Source: Methylobacterium longum (GTDB lineage: Bacteria; Pseudomonadota; Alphaproteobacteria; Rhizobiales; Beijerinckiaceae). Taken from it: a DNA stretch of 49,996 nt. The notes under the pieces were generated by a model, which worked only from the letters and a program-made list of their open reading frames with translations, did not search any database and was not told the origin of the DNA. A program made the position numbers and the translations under genes. Below, in pieces: positions 8,726 through 16,637 of this stretch. Location of the stretch: NCBI RefSeq assembly GCF_022179385.1, contig NZ_BPQS01000038.1, forward strand, positions 1-49,996, given 5' to 3'. Numbering within the stretch: position 1 is the first letter of the stretch; every line of letters starts with the position of its first letter.

Positions 8726-10012
8726 ATGGGCAGGGTATCGGCGATCGCCACCGCGGTCCGCGCGCAGCGTCACCGGGTCGAGGCGCTGTTCGAAGAGCTC
8801 GCCCGGTGCGGCCGGACGGATCCCGGGTTCACGCGGGCCTCCTACAGCCCGGAGGAGACCGCGGCGCACGCGGTGGTGACGCGCTGCGCCGCCGATCTCG
8901 GCCTCGCGACGGATCGGGACGCGGCCGCCAACACCACGATGACGCTGCCCGGACGGGACCGGAGACTGCCGCCGATCCTGATCGGCTCCCATCTCGATAC
9001 CGTGGCCCACGGCGGCAACTTCGATGGGGCCGCCGGGGTGGTGGCCGGCCTCGCCGCCGTCGCGGCCATCCGCGCGATGGGATTGACCCCGGCGCGGGAC
9101 ATCACCGTCCTGGGCATCCGCGCCGAGGAGAGCGTCTGGTTCCAGGTCTCCTACATCGGCAGCCGGGCGGCGCTCGGATCCTTGCCCGACGGGGCGCTCG
9201 ACGCGGTCCGGATCGACAGCGGCCTCAGCCTCGCCGCCCACATCACCCGGGAGGGCGGCGACCCCGACGCGCTGCGCAGCGGCCCGCCCGCCCTCGACGC
9301 CGACGCGCTCCACGCCTTCCTGGAGGTCCATATCGAGCAGGCGCCGAGCCTGGAGGAGGCGGGGATCCCGGTCGGTCTCTGCACCGGGATACCCGGCAAC
9401 GTCCGCTACCCCGACGTCCGGATCCGCGGGCGCTACGACCATGTCGGGACGCCCCGCCGCTTCCGCTGCGACGCGGCCATGGCGGGCGCCGAGATCGCCC
9501 TGGCCCTCGACCGGGTCTGGGCGGACCGCGAGGCGGCCGGCTGCCCGATGGCTGTCACCTTCGGCCGGTTCCACACCGACGCCGCAGCCCATGGCCTGAC
9601 GACCGTCCCGGGCGAGTTCCGCTTCAGCCTCGATATGCGCGCCTACACGCCCGAGGCGCTGGCGGGGCTGGAGGAGGCGTTCCTGGCGGCCGTGGCGGAG
9701 ATCGCGGCGCGCCGCCGCGTCACGGTGGCGCTCGGGCCGCGTGCCGAGGCGGGTGTCGGCGCCGTTGCGCCTCGGATCCGCGACGGGCTCGCGGCGGCGG
9801 CGGACGCGCTCGGCATCGCGACGCGGCCCCTCGGCAGCCCGGCCTCCCACGACGCCGCCGCCTTCGCCAAGGCCGGCGTGCCGATGGCCATGCTGTTCGT
9901 GCGCAACGCCAACGGCAGCCACAATCCCGACGAGGCCATGGCGATCGACGACCTCCTCGACGCCGTCGCGATCCTCACCGCCTGGCTGGTGGAGGAGACC
10001 TGCGGCGGTTGA
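8726..10012 (+). CDS. M20-family amidohydrolase (N-carbamoyl-L-amino-acid hydrolase / allantoate amidohydrolase type)
   Basis: A 428-residue cytoplasmic enzyme that would hydrolyse an N-carbamoyl or ureido group, releasing CO2 and ammonia. The start at ATG 8726 has GGGAG upstream. Metal and catalytic motifs of the hydantoinase/carbamoylase branch are visible: GSHLDTVAHGGNFDG (His89, Asp100), RAEES (Glu134, Glu135), EVHIEQ (His202), the dimerisation-lid motif YDHVGT (His239), ASHDAA (His375) and GSHNPDE (His399). The variant AEESVWFQVSYIGSRAALG, instead of the usual EEG-RF, marks a subfamily and may alter substrate choice. It is convergent with the dihydroorotase-like gene (13-base gap) and belongs with it functionally. 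The exact substrate is not fixed by sequence. Confidence 0.85.
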   Translation: MGRVSAIATAVRAQRHRVEALFEELARCGRTDPGFTRASYSPEETAAHAVVTRCAADLGLATDRDAAANTTMTLPGRDRRLPPILIGSHLDTVAHGGNFDGAAGVVAGLAAVAAIRAMGLTPARDITVLGIRAEESVWFQVSYIGSRAALGSLPDGALDAVRIDSGLSLAAHITREGGDPDALRSGPPALDADALHAFLEVHIEQAPSLEEAGIPVGLCTGIPGNVRYPDVRIRGRYDHVGTPRRFRCDAAMAGAEIALALDRVWADREAAGCPMAVTFGRFHTDAAAHGLTTVPGEFRFSLDMRAYTPEALAGLEEAFLAAVAEIAARRRVTVALGPRAEAGVGAVAPRIRDGLAAAADALGIATRPLGSPASHDAAAFAKAGVPMAMLFVRNANGSHNPDEAMAIDDLLDAVAILTAWLVEETCGG

Positions 10013-10025
10013 GGGCAGGCCCCCG

Positions 10026-11345
10026 TCAGGCGAGGAAGCGCGCGTGGTCGCCGATGGGCGCCCCCAGGACCGTATCGTCGCGCATGACCGGGCGGCCGCG
10101 CACGATCGTGGCGATCGGCCAGCCGACGACTTCGGTCCCGGCGAACGGCGTCCAGCCGCAGGGCGAGACGATCCAGGATTCCTCGATCCTGCGGCGGGCC
10201 TTCAGGTCCACGAGGGTGAAGTCGGCGTCGTAGCCGGCGGCGATCCGGCCCTTGCCGACGAGGCCGTAGACGCGGGCCGGCCCGGCCGCCATCAGGTCGA
10301 CCAAGCGCGCCAGCGACAGCCGCCCGGCCGCCACGTGGTCGAGCATGATCGGCACCAGGGTCTGGACCCCGGTGAGGCCGGCCGGGCAATCCGGCCAGGG
10401 CTGCTCCTTCGCGGCCCGGGCATGGGGCGCGTGATCGCTGCCGACCGTGTCCACGGTCCCGTCGCGCACGGCCGCCCAGGCCGCCGCCCGGTGACGCTCG
10501 CCGCGGATCGGCGGGTTCATCACGCCGAAGCCACCCAGCGTGTCGTAGCAGTCCGGCGCCGCCTGGGTGAGGTGGTTGACCAGCACCTCGACGGTGGCGA
10601 CGTCGCGGAAATCGCGCAGGTAGGCGAGTTCCTCGGCCGTGGAAACGTGCAGGATGTGGGCCGCCCGCCCGGTCCTGCGGGCGAGCGCCATGAGGCGCCG
10701 CGTGCCCAAGTAGGCGCATTCCGCGTCGCGCCACTCCATGTGGGTCCGGTAGGGCTGGCCCCGGCTGAACAGCGGCTTGCGGGCCTGAAGCCGCTCCTCG
10801 TCCTCGCTGTGGAAGGCGATGCGCCGGTGGCCCGCGCGCATCGCCCGCTCGAGGTGCACGTCGTCCTCGATCATCAGCGCCGCCGTGGAACTGCCCGCGA
10901 AGACCTTGACGGCGCAGACCCCCGGCTCGCGCTCCAGCGCGGCGAGCGCGTCGAGGTTGGTCTTCGTGCCGGCCACGTAGAGGCCGATGTCGCACCAGCT
11001 CCGGCCCGCCACGTAGTCGCGCTTCCAGGCGAGGCGCTCGGTATCGGCGATCGGCGGGACGGTGTTGGGCATGTCGAACAGGGTGGCGATCCCCCCCAGC
11101 ACCGCGGCCCGCGTGCCGGTCTCGATCGTCTCCACCGCCGGGTCGCCGGGATCGCGCAGGTGGACGTGGCTGTCGATCAGGCCGGGCAGGACGTGCAGGC
11201 CCGCTGCGTCGACCACCGCCTCCGCGGTGGCCCCGGCCGGAACCGCGAGGGCCGCGATGCGCCCGTCGCGGACGCCAAGATCGATCGCCTCGGTGCCCCA
11301 GGGCGTGACGCAGGTGCCGCCGCGGATCAGGAGCTCATAGTGCAT
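10026..11345 (-). CDS. Dihydroorotase / allantoinase-like cyclic amidohydrolase
   Basis: A 439-residue enzyme of the amidohydrolase superfamily that would open a cyclic ureide ring (dihydroorotate, hydantoin, allantoin or dihydropyrimidine). The binuclear metal site is complete: DSHVHLRDPG (His60, His62), AVKVFAGSS (Lys147, the carboxylated lysine), FHSEDE (His179), HILHVST (His233) and GSDHAPH (Asp304). The NPPIRG motif near 278-282 is typical of class I dihydroorotases. Its ATG at 11345 overlaps the end of the racemase gene by 11 bases, so the two are translationally coupled. That partner, with the nearby carbamoylase, argues for hydantoin/ureide catabolism rather than pyrimidine synthesis. 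Confidence 0.85.
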   Translation of the reverse strand: MHYELLIRGGTCVTPWGTEAIDLGVRDGRIAALAVPAGATAEAVVDAAGLHVLPGLIDSHVHLRDPGDPAVETIETGTRAAVLGGIATLFDMPNTVPPIADTERLAWKRDYVAGRSWCDIGLYVAGTKTNLDALAALEREPGVCAVKVFAGSSTAALMIEDDVHLERAMRAGHRRIAFHSEDEERLQARKPLFSRGQPYRTHMEWRDAECAYLGTRRLMALARRTGRAAHILHVSTAEELAYLRDFRDVATVEVLVNHLTQAAPDCYDTLGGFGVMNPPIRGERHRAAAWAAVRDGTVDTVGSDHAPHARAAKEQPWPDCPAGLTGVQTLVPIMLDHVAAGRLSLARLVDLMAAGPARVYGLVGKGRIAAGYDADFTLVDLKARRRIEESWIVSPCGWTPFAGTEVVGWPIATIVRGRPVMRDDTVLGAPIGDHARFLA

Positions 11346-12039
11346 CGCCGGGTCCTTCCTCTGGGGCCGATCGGAGCAGAACCGCCCCGAGGGCCGCCGC
11401 CACCGCCTGCTGACACGGCTCGACGACCGGCCGCCCGATGGCCCGCTCGACGGCGGCCCGGTGCGGTGCCATGCCGGCGCAGCCGAGCACGACCGCGTCG
11501 GCGTCGTCGCGCTCGACCAGGGTTCGGGCCGCCGCGACGAGGCGGTCCCGAATGGCTGCGCCCGCCGTCTCGTCCGCCTGCGCCTCCACCGGCCGGCTGC
11601 CGGCGAAGCGCTCGCCGAGGCCCATCTGGCGGACCATCCGGCGCTGGCGCCGCACGCTGCCCTCCGACAGGGCGACGATCCCGAAGCGTTCGCCCAGGGT
11701 GAGCGCGCGGAGGATGCCCCATTCGGCGATGCCCATCACGGGCCGGCCCCCGGCGACCTCACGGGCGGTATGCAGGCCCGGATCGCTGAAGCAGGCGCTG
11801 ACGAAGGCGTCCGCCGCATCCGCCACGATGCGCCGGGCGAGCGGCATCACCACGGAATCCGCGTCCTGCTGAGACGCGATGCTCACCGGACCCTCGGGCA
11901 GGTCCGTCACCGCGATGGCCGGGCCGCCGGCCAGGCGCAGCGGCGCCAGCGCCGCGTCGATGGCGGCCGTCACCGCCCGGGAGGCGTTCGGGTTGATGAC
12001 CAGGATGCGCGGGACTCCGGTGCTGTCGCCGTGATGCAT
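11335..12039 (-). CDS. Asp/Glu/hydantoin racemase family protein
   Basis: A 234-residue cytoplasmic protein. ATG 12039 is chosen for the AGGA about 7 bases upstream and because the first strand follows at once (RILVINPNASRAVTAAI). The two catalytic-cysteine regions of the family are present: SACFSDPGLHTAREV in the first half (Cys near 84) and VVLGCAGMAPH in the second (Cys near 189). Family members racemise hydantoins or amino acids without a cofactor by a two-cysteine mechanism. It is first in a leftward two-gene operon with the dihydroorotase-like gene, and is divergent from the amidohydrolase at 12186. The 146-base gap is the likely control region for both sides. Confidence 0.85.
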   Translation of the reverse strand: MHHGDSTGVPRILVINPNASRAVTAAIDAALAPLRLAGGPAIAVTDLPEGPVSIASQQDADSVVMPLARRIVADAADAFVSACFSDPGLHTAREVAGGRPVMGIAEWGILRALTLGERFGIVALSEGSVRRQRRMVRQMGLGERFAGSRPVEAQADETAGAAIRDRLVAAARTLVERDDADAVVLGCAGMAPHRAAVERAIGRPVVEPCQQAVAAALGAVLLRSAPEEGPGDAL

Positions 12040-12185
12040 GTCGCTGTCCTGCGGAACCCACGCGAGGGCCTGCCGCTGACGACAGCGGCCTGCGCGAAGC
12101 GAAACTCGGGCCGCGCCGCGCCCCGAGGCACGCCCGATCGGGCACCGATCTTGCCCGCCCCGGCGGCGCAAGGGAGAGGTCAGCG
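12040..12185. promoter_or_regulatory. Divergent promoter region of the ureide/hydantoin cluster
   Basis: This is the only non-coding gap in the cluster from which genes leave in both directions: racemase-dihydroorotase leftward, amidohydrolase rightward. No regulator gene is adjacent and I could not identify an operator with confidence. An RBS-like AGGGAGAGG lies just before 12186. Confidence 0.4.
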
Positions 12186-13652
12186 ATGCACGACGAAGCT
12201 GCAGACGGGGCGACGGGCGTCACGCGGGTAACCGGGGCCCGGTGGGTCGTCGCCTGGGATCCCGAGAGCGGCGGGCACGTCTACCGCACCGGCGCGGATG
12301 TCGTGTTCGCGGACGGCGTCCTGACCCATGTCGGCCCGGGCTACGGGGGGCCTGAGCCGGTCCGGACCATCGACGCCTCCGGCTGCATGCTCATGCCCGG
12401 CCTGGTCGACATCCACACGCACCTGTTCTCGGAGCCGATGAACAAGGGCATGTGGGACGAGGTCGGCAGCCAGCGCCTCTACAACACCTCGCTCTACGAG
12501 TACCTGCCGATCCTGCGGCCCGACGCGGAGGGCACGCGGGCCGCCTACGGCGTGGCGCTCGCCGAACTCGCCCTGTCGGGCGTCACCACCGTCTGCGACC
12601 TCGCCCTGCCGAGCGCGGGCTGGCTCGACCTCCTCGGCGCCTCGGGCCTGCGCGTCTGCATCGCCCCGATGTTTCGGTCGGGGCGCTGGCTCACCCGGAA
12701 CGGCCACAGTGTCGCGTACGAGTGGGACGAGGCGGCAGGCTATCGCGGCCTGGAGCAGGCGCTCGCCGAGATCGAGGCGGCGCAGAAGCACCCGAGCGGG
12801 CGCCTGTTCGGCATGCTCTGCCCGGCGCAGGTCGATACCTGCACGGCGGAGCTGCTGCGGGACGCCCATGACCAGGCGGTCCGGCGCGACCTGCGCTTCC
12901 ACACGCACGCGGCGCAGTCCCTGTCGGAATTCCACGAGATCACCCGCCGCACCGGGATGACGCCGATCGAGTGGCTCGACGACCTCGGCGTGCTGACCGA
13001 GCGCACCATCGTGGGCCACGGGATCTTCCTGGACGACCACCCCTGGACCCACTGGCACAGCCCCGGCGCGGACCTGCGGCGGCTGGCCGAGCACGGCGCC
13101 ACGGTTGCCCATTGTCCGACGGTCTTCGCCCGCCGCGGCATCGCGCTCCACCATTTCGGCCGCTACGTCCAGGCGGGCATCAACATGGGCATCGGCACCG
13201 ACGTCTACCCGCACAACATGCTCGATGAGATGCGCCTCGTCTCGTACCTTGCCCGGGTCGTGGCCGAGAACCCGCGCGACACCCGCGCGACGGACGTATT
13301 CCACGCGGCCACCGTGGGGGGCGCCAGGGCGCTCGGGCGCACCGACATCGGCCGGCTGGAGCCGGGCTGCAAGGCCGATTTCGTGCTCGTGGACTGCGCG
13401 CATCCGGCCATGCGGCCGTGCCGCGATCCCGTGCAGTCGCTGATCTATTCGGCCGGCGACCGGGCGGTCCGGCAGGTCTTCGTCGGCGGTCGCGAGATCG
13501 TGCGCGACGGGCGCGCCCTGACGATCGACTACGCGGCCGCTGCTGCCGCCCTGGAGGAAGCGCAGGGCCGCGCACTGGCGCAGGTCCGGCAGCTCGACTG
13601 GGCCGGGCGCAGCCCCGACGCCCTCGCGCCGCCGACCTTCCCGGGGCTGTGA
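12186..13652 (+). CDS. ATZ/TRZ-type amidohydrolase (cytosine deaminase / chlorohydrolase superfamily)
   Basis: A 488-residue metal-dependent hydrolase or deaminase. Motifs in order are a beta-sandwich start (VVFADGVLTHVGPG), GLVDIHTHLFSEP (His77, His79), LSGVTTVCDLAL, FHTHAAQS (metal His near 238), VGHGIFLDD (near 278), GTDVYPHNM (metal Asp near 338) and GRLEPGCKADFVLVD near the C-terminus. This layout is that of aminohydrolases acting on N-heterocycles such as guanine, hydroxyatrazine or S-adenosylhomocysteine. In this cluster it could deaminate or dechlorinate the ring compound before the ring-opening enzyme acts. It begins 146 bases from the racemase and is convergent with the binding-protein gene (13-base gap). 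The substrate cannot be named from sequence. Confidence 0.85.
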   Translation: MHDEAADGATGVTRVTGARWVVAWDPESGGHVYRTGADVVFADGVLTHVGPGYGGPEPVRTIDASGCMLMPGLVDIHTHLFSEPMNKGMWDEVGSQRLYNTSLYEYLPILRPDAEGTRAAYGVALAELALSGVTTVCDLALPSAGWLDLLGASGLRVCIAPMFRSGRWLTRNGHSVAYEWDEAAGYRGLEQALAEIEAAQKHPSGRLFGMLCPAQVDTCTAELLRDAHDQAVRRDLRFHTHAAQSLSEFHEITRRTGMTPIEWLDDLGVLTERTIVGHGIFLDDHPWTHWHSPGADLRRLAEHGATVAHCPTVFARRGIALHHFGRYVQAGINMGIGTDVYPHNMLDEMRLVSYLARVVAENPRDTRATDVFHAATVGGARALGRTDIGRLEPGCKADFVLVDCAHPAMRPCRDPVQSLIYSAGDRAVRQVFVGGREIVRDGRALTIDYAAAAAALEEAQGRALAQVRQLDWAGRSPDALAPPTFPGL

Positions 13653-13665
13653 CGCCCCGGGCCTC

Positions 13666-15258
13666 TCAGGCGGGCCGCACGTTCCAGAAGGTCGGGAACC
13701 CGTCGAGGATGCCGGCAAGGCCGGAGCGGTAGGCGGTCGGCTGCAGGTACTGGCCCAGCGGGTAGTAGGGCACGTCCTGCATCGCCTGGAGCTGGATGTC
13801 CCGGCAGAGGGCGGCGCGGGCGGCCTCGTCCGGGGCTGTGAACCACGCGTCGCGTAAGGACTCGATCCGCGGGGTCGTGGCCCAGCCGGCATAGCCGCTC
13901 TCGCCGGTGCCGCGCAGGGCGATGTAGCCGGCGGGATTCAGCCAATCCATGCCCGACCAGTTGGTCACGAAGGCGCTCCAGCCGCCCTCGGAGACCGGCC
14001 CCTTGCGGTTGCGCCGCTGCAGCATCGCGTTGAACTCGACCGCGTAGACCTCGACGTTCATGCCGACCCTGTGCAGCAGGTCGGCCGCCACCTGGCCGAG
14101 CGCCAGCAGCGGCGCCGAGTTCGACGGCACCATCAGCAGCACGGTCTCGCCGGCGTAGCCGGCGGCCTTCAGCTCGGCGCGCACCCTGGCCGGATCGCGC
14201 GGACCGTTGAGCGGCCCGAGCCCGTCCGGCGAGGCCATCGGGGTGTCGGGGCAGAAGAAGCCGAGGGGCACGTGGAACAGGCTGGGATCGTCCACGCCGA
14301 CGACGCCCTGCATGCAGGCGGTCTGGTCGATCCCACCCCAGAGGGCCCGCCGGATCGCCGGGTTGTCGAAGGGCGGCTGCAGGTGATTGACCCGCAGCAT
14401 CGTGACGAAGCCCGTCGTGTCGAGCACGCGGGTGGTCACGCCCTTCGCGGCCTTCAGCAGCCCAAGCTGGTCGTGCGAGGCGTATTCCTGCCAATCGGCC
14501 TCTCCGGCGATCAGCGCCGAGGTCGCCGTGGACGTGTCGCCGATCACGCGCCACTCGACCCGGTCGTAATGGACGATCTTCGGACCCGACGTCCAGGTGA
14601 GCGGCCCGTCCCCACGAGGCACGTAGCCCTCGAAGCGGGTGTAGACCGTACGGTCGCCGGGCACGCGCTCGTCCGCCTTGAAGCGGAACGGTCCCGACCC
14701 GATCAGCTCGGGTACCTGCTGGAACGGGTCGGTGGCGGCGAGGCGCTCCGGCATCATGGCGCAGACCGGCACCGAGGCCTTGCCCAGCGCGACCGGCAGG
14801 AGCGGGAACGGCTGCTTGAGCTGAAACCGGATGGTCCGGTCATCGAGCGCTGAGAGCTCGTCCGTCATCGCCATGAGCGAGCCGCCGAACGGATCCCGCT
14901 TGGCCCAGCGCCGCAGGGAGGCGACGCAGTCGCGGGCGAGCACGGGCGTGCCGTCGTGGAAGCGCAGGCCCTCGCGCAGGGTTAGGTCCCAGCGGCGCCC
15001 GTCCTCCTCGATCCGGTGGCCCGCGACCATCTGCGGCGTGGCGCGGTAGGCGCTGTCCATGCCGTAGAGGGTGTCGAAGACCATGTAGCCGTGGTTGCGT
15101 GTGATGTACGCGAACGTCGTCACCGGATCGAGGGTGACGAGATCCTGCTGCGGGATGAAGCGCAGGGTCGTAGCGGTCTCCGCGCGGACCAGGGATGGTG
15201 CCGCGACAGCGCTCGCCATGAACGCTCCGGCTCCTTGCAGCAGCGTACGCCGCTTCAT
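13666..15258 (-). CDS. ABC transporter substrate-binding protein, peptide/nickel family 5
   Basis: A 530-residue periplasmic binding protein. The signal peptide MKRRTLLQGAGAFMASAVAA has a twin-arginine-like KRRTLLQG and cleaves near VRAE. Family-5 landmarks follow: LRFIPQQDLVTLDPV at the mature start, VFDTLYGMD, LTLREGLRFHDGTPV near residue 95, IGSGPFRF, ALWGGIDQTACM, and a C-terminal YLQPTAYRSGLAGILDG. Such proteins feed Dpp/Opp-type importers, but no permease or ATPase gene is in the window, so it is an orphan or uses a transporter encoded elsewhere. Its place at the end of the ureide cluster suggests it captures that substrate. A GGAG RBS precedes the ATG. Confidence 0.85.
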   Translation of the reverse strand: MKRRTLLQGAGAFMASAVAAPSLVRAETATTLRFIPQQDLVTLDPVTTFAYITRNHGYMVFDTLYGMDSAYRATPQMVAGHRIEEDGRRWDLTLREGLRFHDGTPVLARDCVASLRRWAKRDPFGGSLMAMTDELSALDDRTIRFQLKQPFPLLPVALGKASVPVCAMMPERLAATDPFQQVPELIGSGPFRFKADERVPGDRTVYTRFEGYVPRGDGPLTWTSGPKIVHYDRVEWRVIGDTSTATSALIAGEADWQEYASHDQLGLLKAAKGVTTRVLDTTGFVTMLRVNHLQPPFDNPAIRRALWGGIDQTACMQGVVGVDDPSLFHVPLGFFCPDTPMASPDGLGPLNGPRDPARVRAELKAAGYAGETVLLMVPSNSAPLLALGQVAADLLHRVGMNVEVYAVEFNAMLQRRNRKGPVSEGGWSAFVTNWSGMDWLNPAGYIALRGTGESGYAGWATTPRIESLRDAWFTAPDEAARAALCRDIQLQAMQDVPYYPLGQYLQPTAYRSGLAGILDGFPTFWNVRPA

Positions 15259-15710
15259 CAGACAACTCCCACTCTACTCGGGCGGCCATCGGACAGCCGC
15301 TCGCGGTGGCCCGGTGTGATCACCGCACCCGACGACCCGCAGGCTTGCAGGAACGAGGCCGCGGCCCAGCCGAAGAGAGGTCGCCTTCGCATTCCGGTCG
15401 GTCCGTCCACGACAGAGGACCACACCCCACCGTCCGGTCGGGTGGCTCGCCGGTCCGAAACCGGTCGGACGGCTTTCGGCCACACGACGCCATGCCGGAT
15501 CGCCGATCAGCGCAAAACCTGTCGTTCGGCTTGTCGCCCGATCCGCCTGTTCAGCGGCCTCTCGCGAAGCCTTGAGAGCGGACATGTCCGGCGCCGCAGG
15601 ATCCTGAACTCGGTCGGCTTCGTGGCACCGGACAGGGCGACAGGATCTCGGAGCACCGGTCTCGGGCGCGGAGAGTGGGTGGTCGGAGTTCAGACGGCAA
15701 CCGACCTGTC
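15259..15710. other. Intergenic region without a supported gene
   Basis: 450 bases with chance frames only. A short inverted repeat lies around 15456-15473 (GTCCGA, then a 6-base loop, then TCGGAC). The promoter of the leftward binding-protein gene is presumably near 15280-15330. Confidence 0.35.
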
Positions 15711-15998
15711 CTACGGAGAAGCATGGTGCCGTGTCCGCTCGAACCGGTCGGCACAGGGCTTGTCGAAAAGCGCGCACGGTGGCTGAGCGCCCCACGGCTC
15801 TGCCAGCATGGGTTGTTCGCCCCTATCGCCGAGCGCGTGACGCTGGGAATACTGCGATCGCGGGTCGAAGTAGGGGTCCGACGTGTAGCTGCTCATGAAC
15901 GCGCCGCCGGCAGGCATTTCGCTCTCGGACCAGGCCGGCGTGACGAGGCCGGACAAGGCAACGCAAATCAGGACGCTTATCGTTCGCTGGTTGATCAT
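15711..15998 (-). CDS. Small exported protein
   Basis: A 95-residue exported protein starting at ATG 15998, with a signal peptide (MINQRTISVLICVALSGLVT) cleaved near AWSE. The mature chain is hydrophilic (GGAFMSSYTSDPYFDP, SQYSQRHALGDRG) and has two cysteines near the C-terminus (PPCALFDKPCADR). Function unknown. The N-terminus and its purine-rich upstream sequence are convincing; the far C-terminus is less so, because the stop could be shifted in relatives. Confidence 0.55.
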   Translation of the reverse strand: MINQRTISVLICVALSGLVTPAWSESEMPAGGAFMSSYTSDPYFDPRSQYSQRHALGDRGEQPMLAEPWGAQPPCALFDKPCADRFERTRHHASP

Positions 15999-16637
15999 CG
16001 GTTCGTCTCGAACAGACCAGATCTGCAAAGCCTTGGGGCGCCGGGGCGATCTGTTCCGGAGACATCGCTGATCGGTATCTCGGGATCGGGCAGCACCCAT
16101 CAGCGGCCGTTCAACCGCGCACGCCGAACTCCGGATGCGGGCCGAGATATCGTGAAGGTGCCTGCTTCAGCGTGGCAGAACTAGGCTGATACTCTGATGC
16201 TGTCAGTCATGGCGCGGTGTGATGACGAAGGCCGACGACCGGAAGATCGGTTGCTTGGCCCTCGGCCATCTAGGACATCCGCCCGATGGACCGCAAATGA
16301 ATACAGCGCTAAATTATGAAAATAATAACATTTTTTAAAGAAGATCTTTCTTGTTCAATGCTGTCGCCCGTGGGCAGCTCAGGCGTCGGGGGCTGCGGGC
16401 TCCACCCGAGTCACAGTTCTTGAAAAATCGGCCCTATTTTTTTCAAATTAAAAATTGCTTCAAGATGTAAGGGCGAATTCATTCGAAGCACTGTCGGGAG
16501 TGATTTATAGCGTCGTGGAGCCGGGCATGAGCCCCGCTCGTCCTCCACAACGCAAGCCTCATTCTGCCACATTAAACCGAGGCCGAGGACGGGGCCCGGA
16601 GATCCGCAGGATTCGGGCGACAAGCGCGATTGGCAGC
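15999..16637. promoter_or_regulatory. Long upstream region of the RND efflux operon
   Basis: No supported gene. 16295-16360 and 16420-16465 are strikingly AT-rich, with A/T runs, and are the natural promoter and regulator-binding region of the rightward efflux operon. The operon's own OmpR-type regulator would be the first candidate to bind here. Confidence 0.4.

Noticed and set aside
12180..13892. A 570-codon minus-strand frame opposite the ATZ/TRZ amidohydrolase
   Set aside because: Low-complexity Arg/Pro/Val/Ala composition and no motifs, while the plus strand has complete metal-site motifs.
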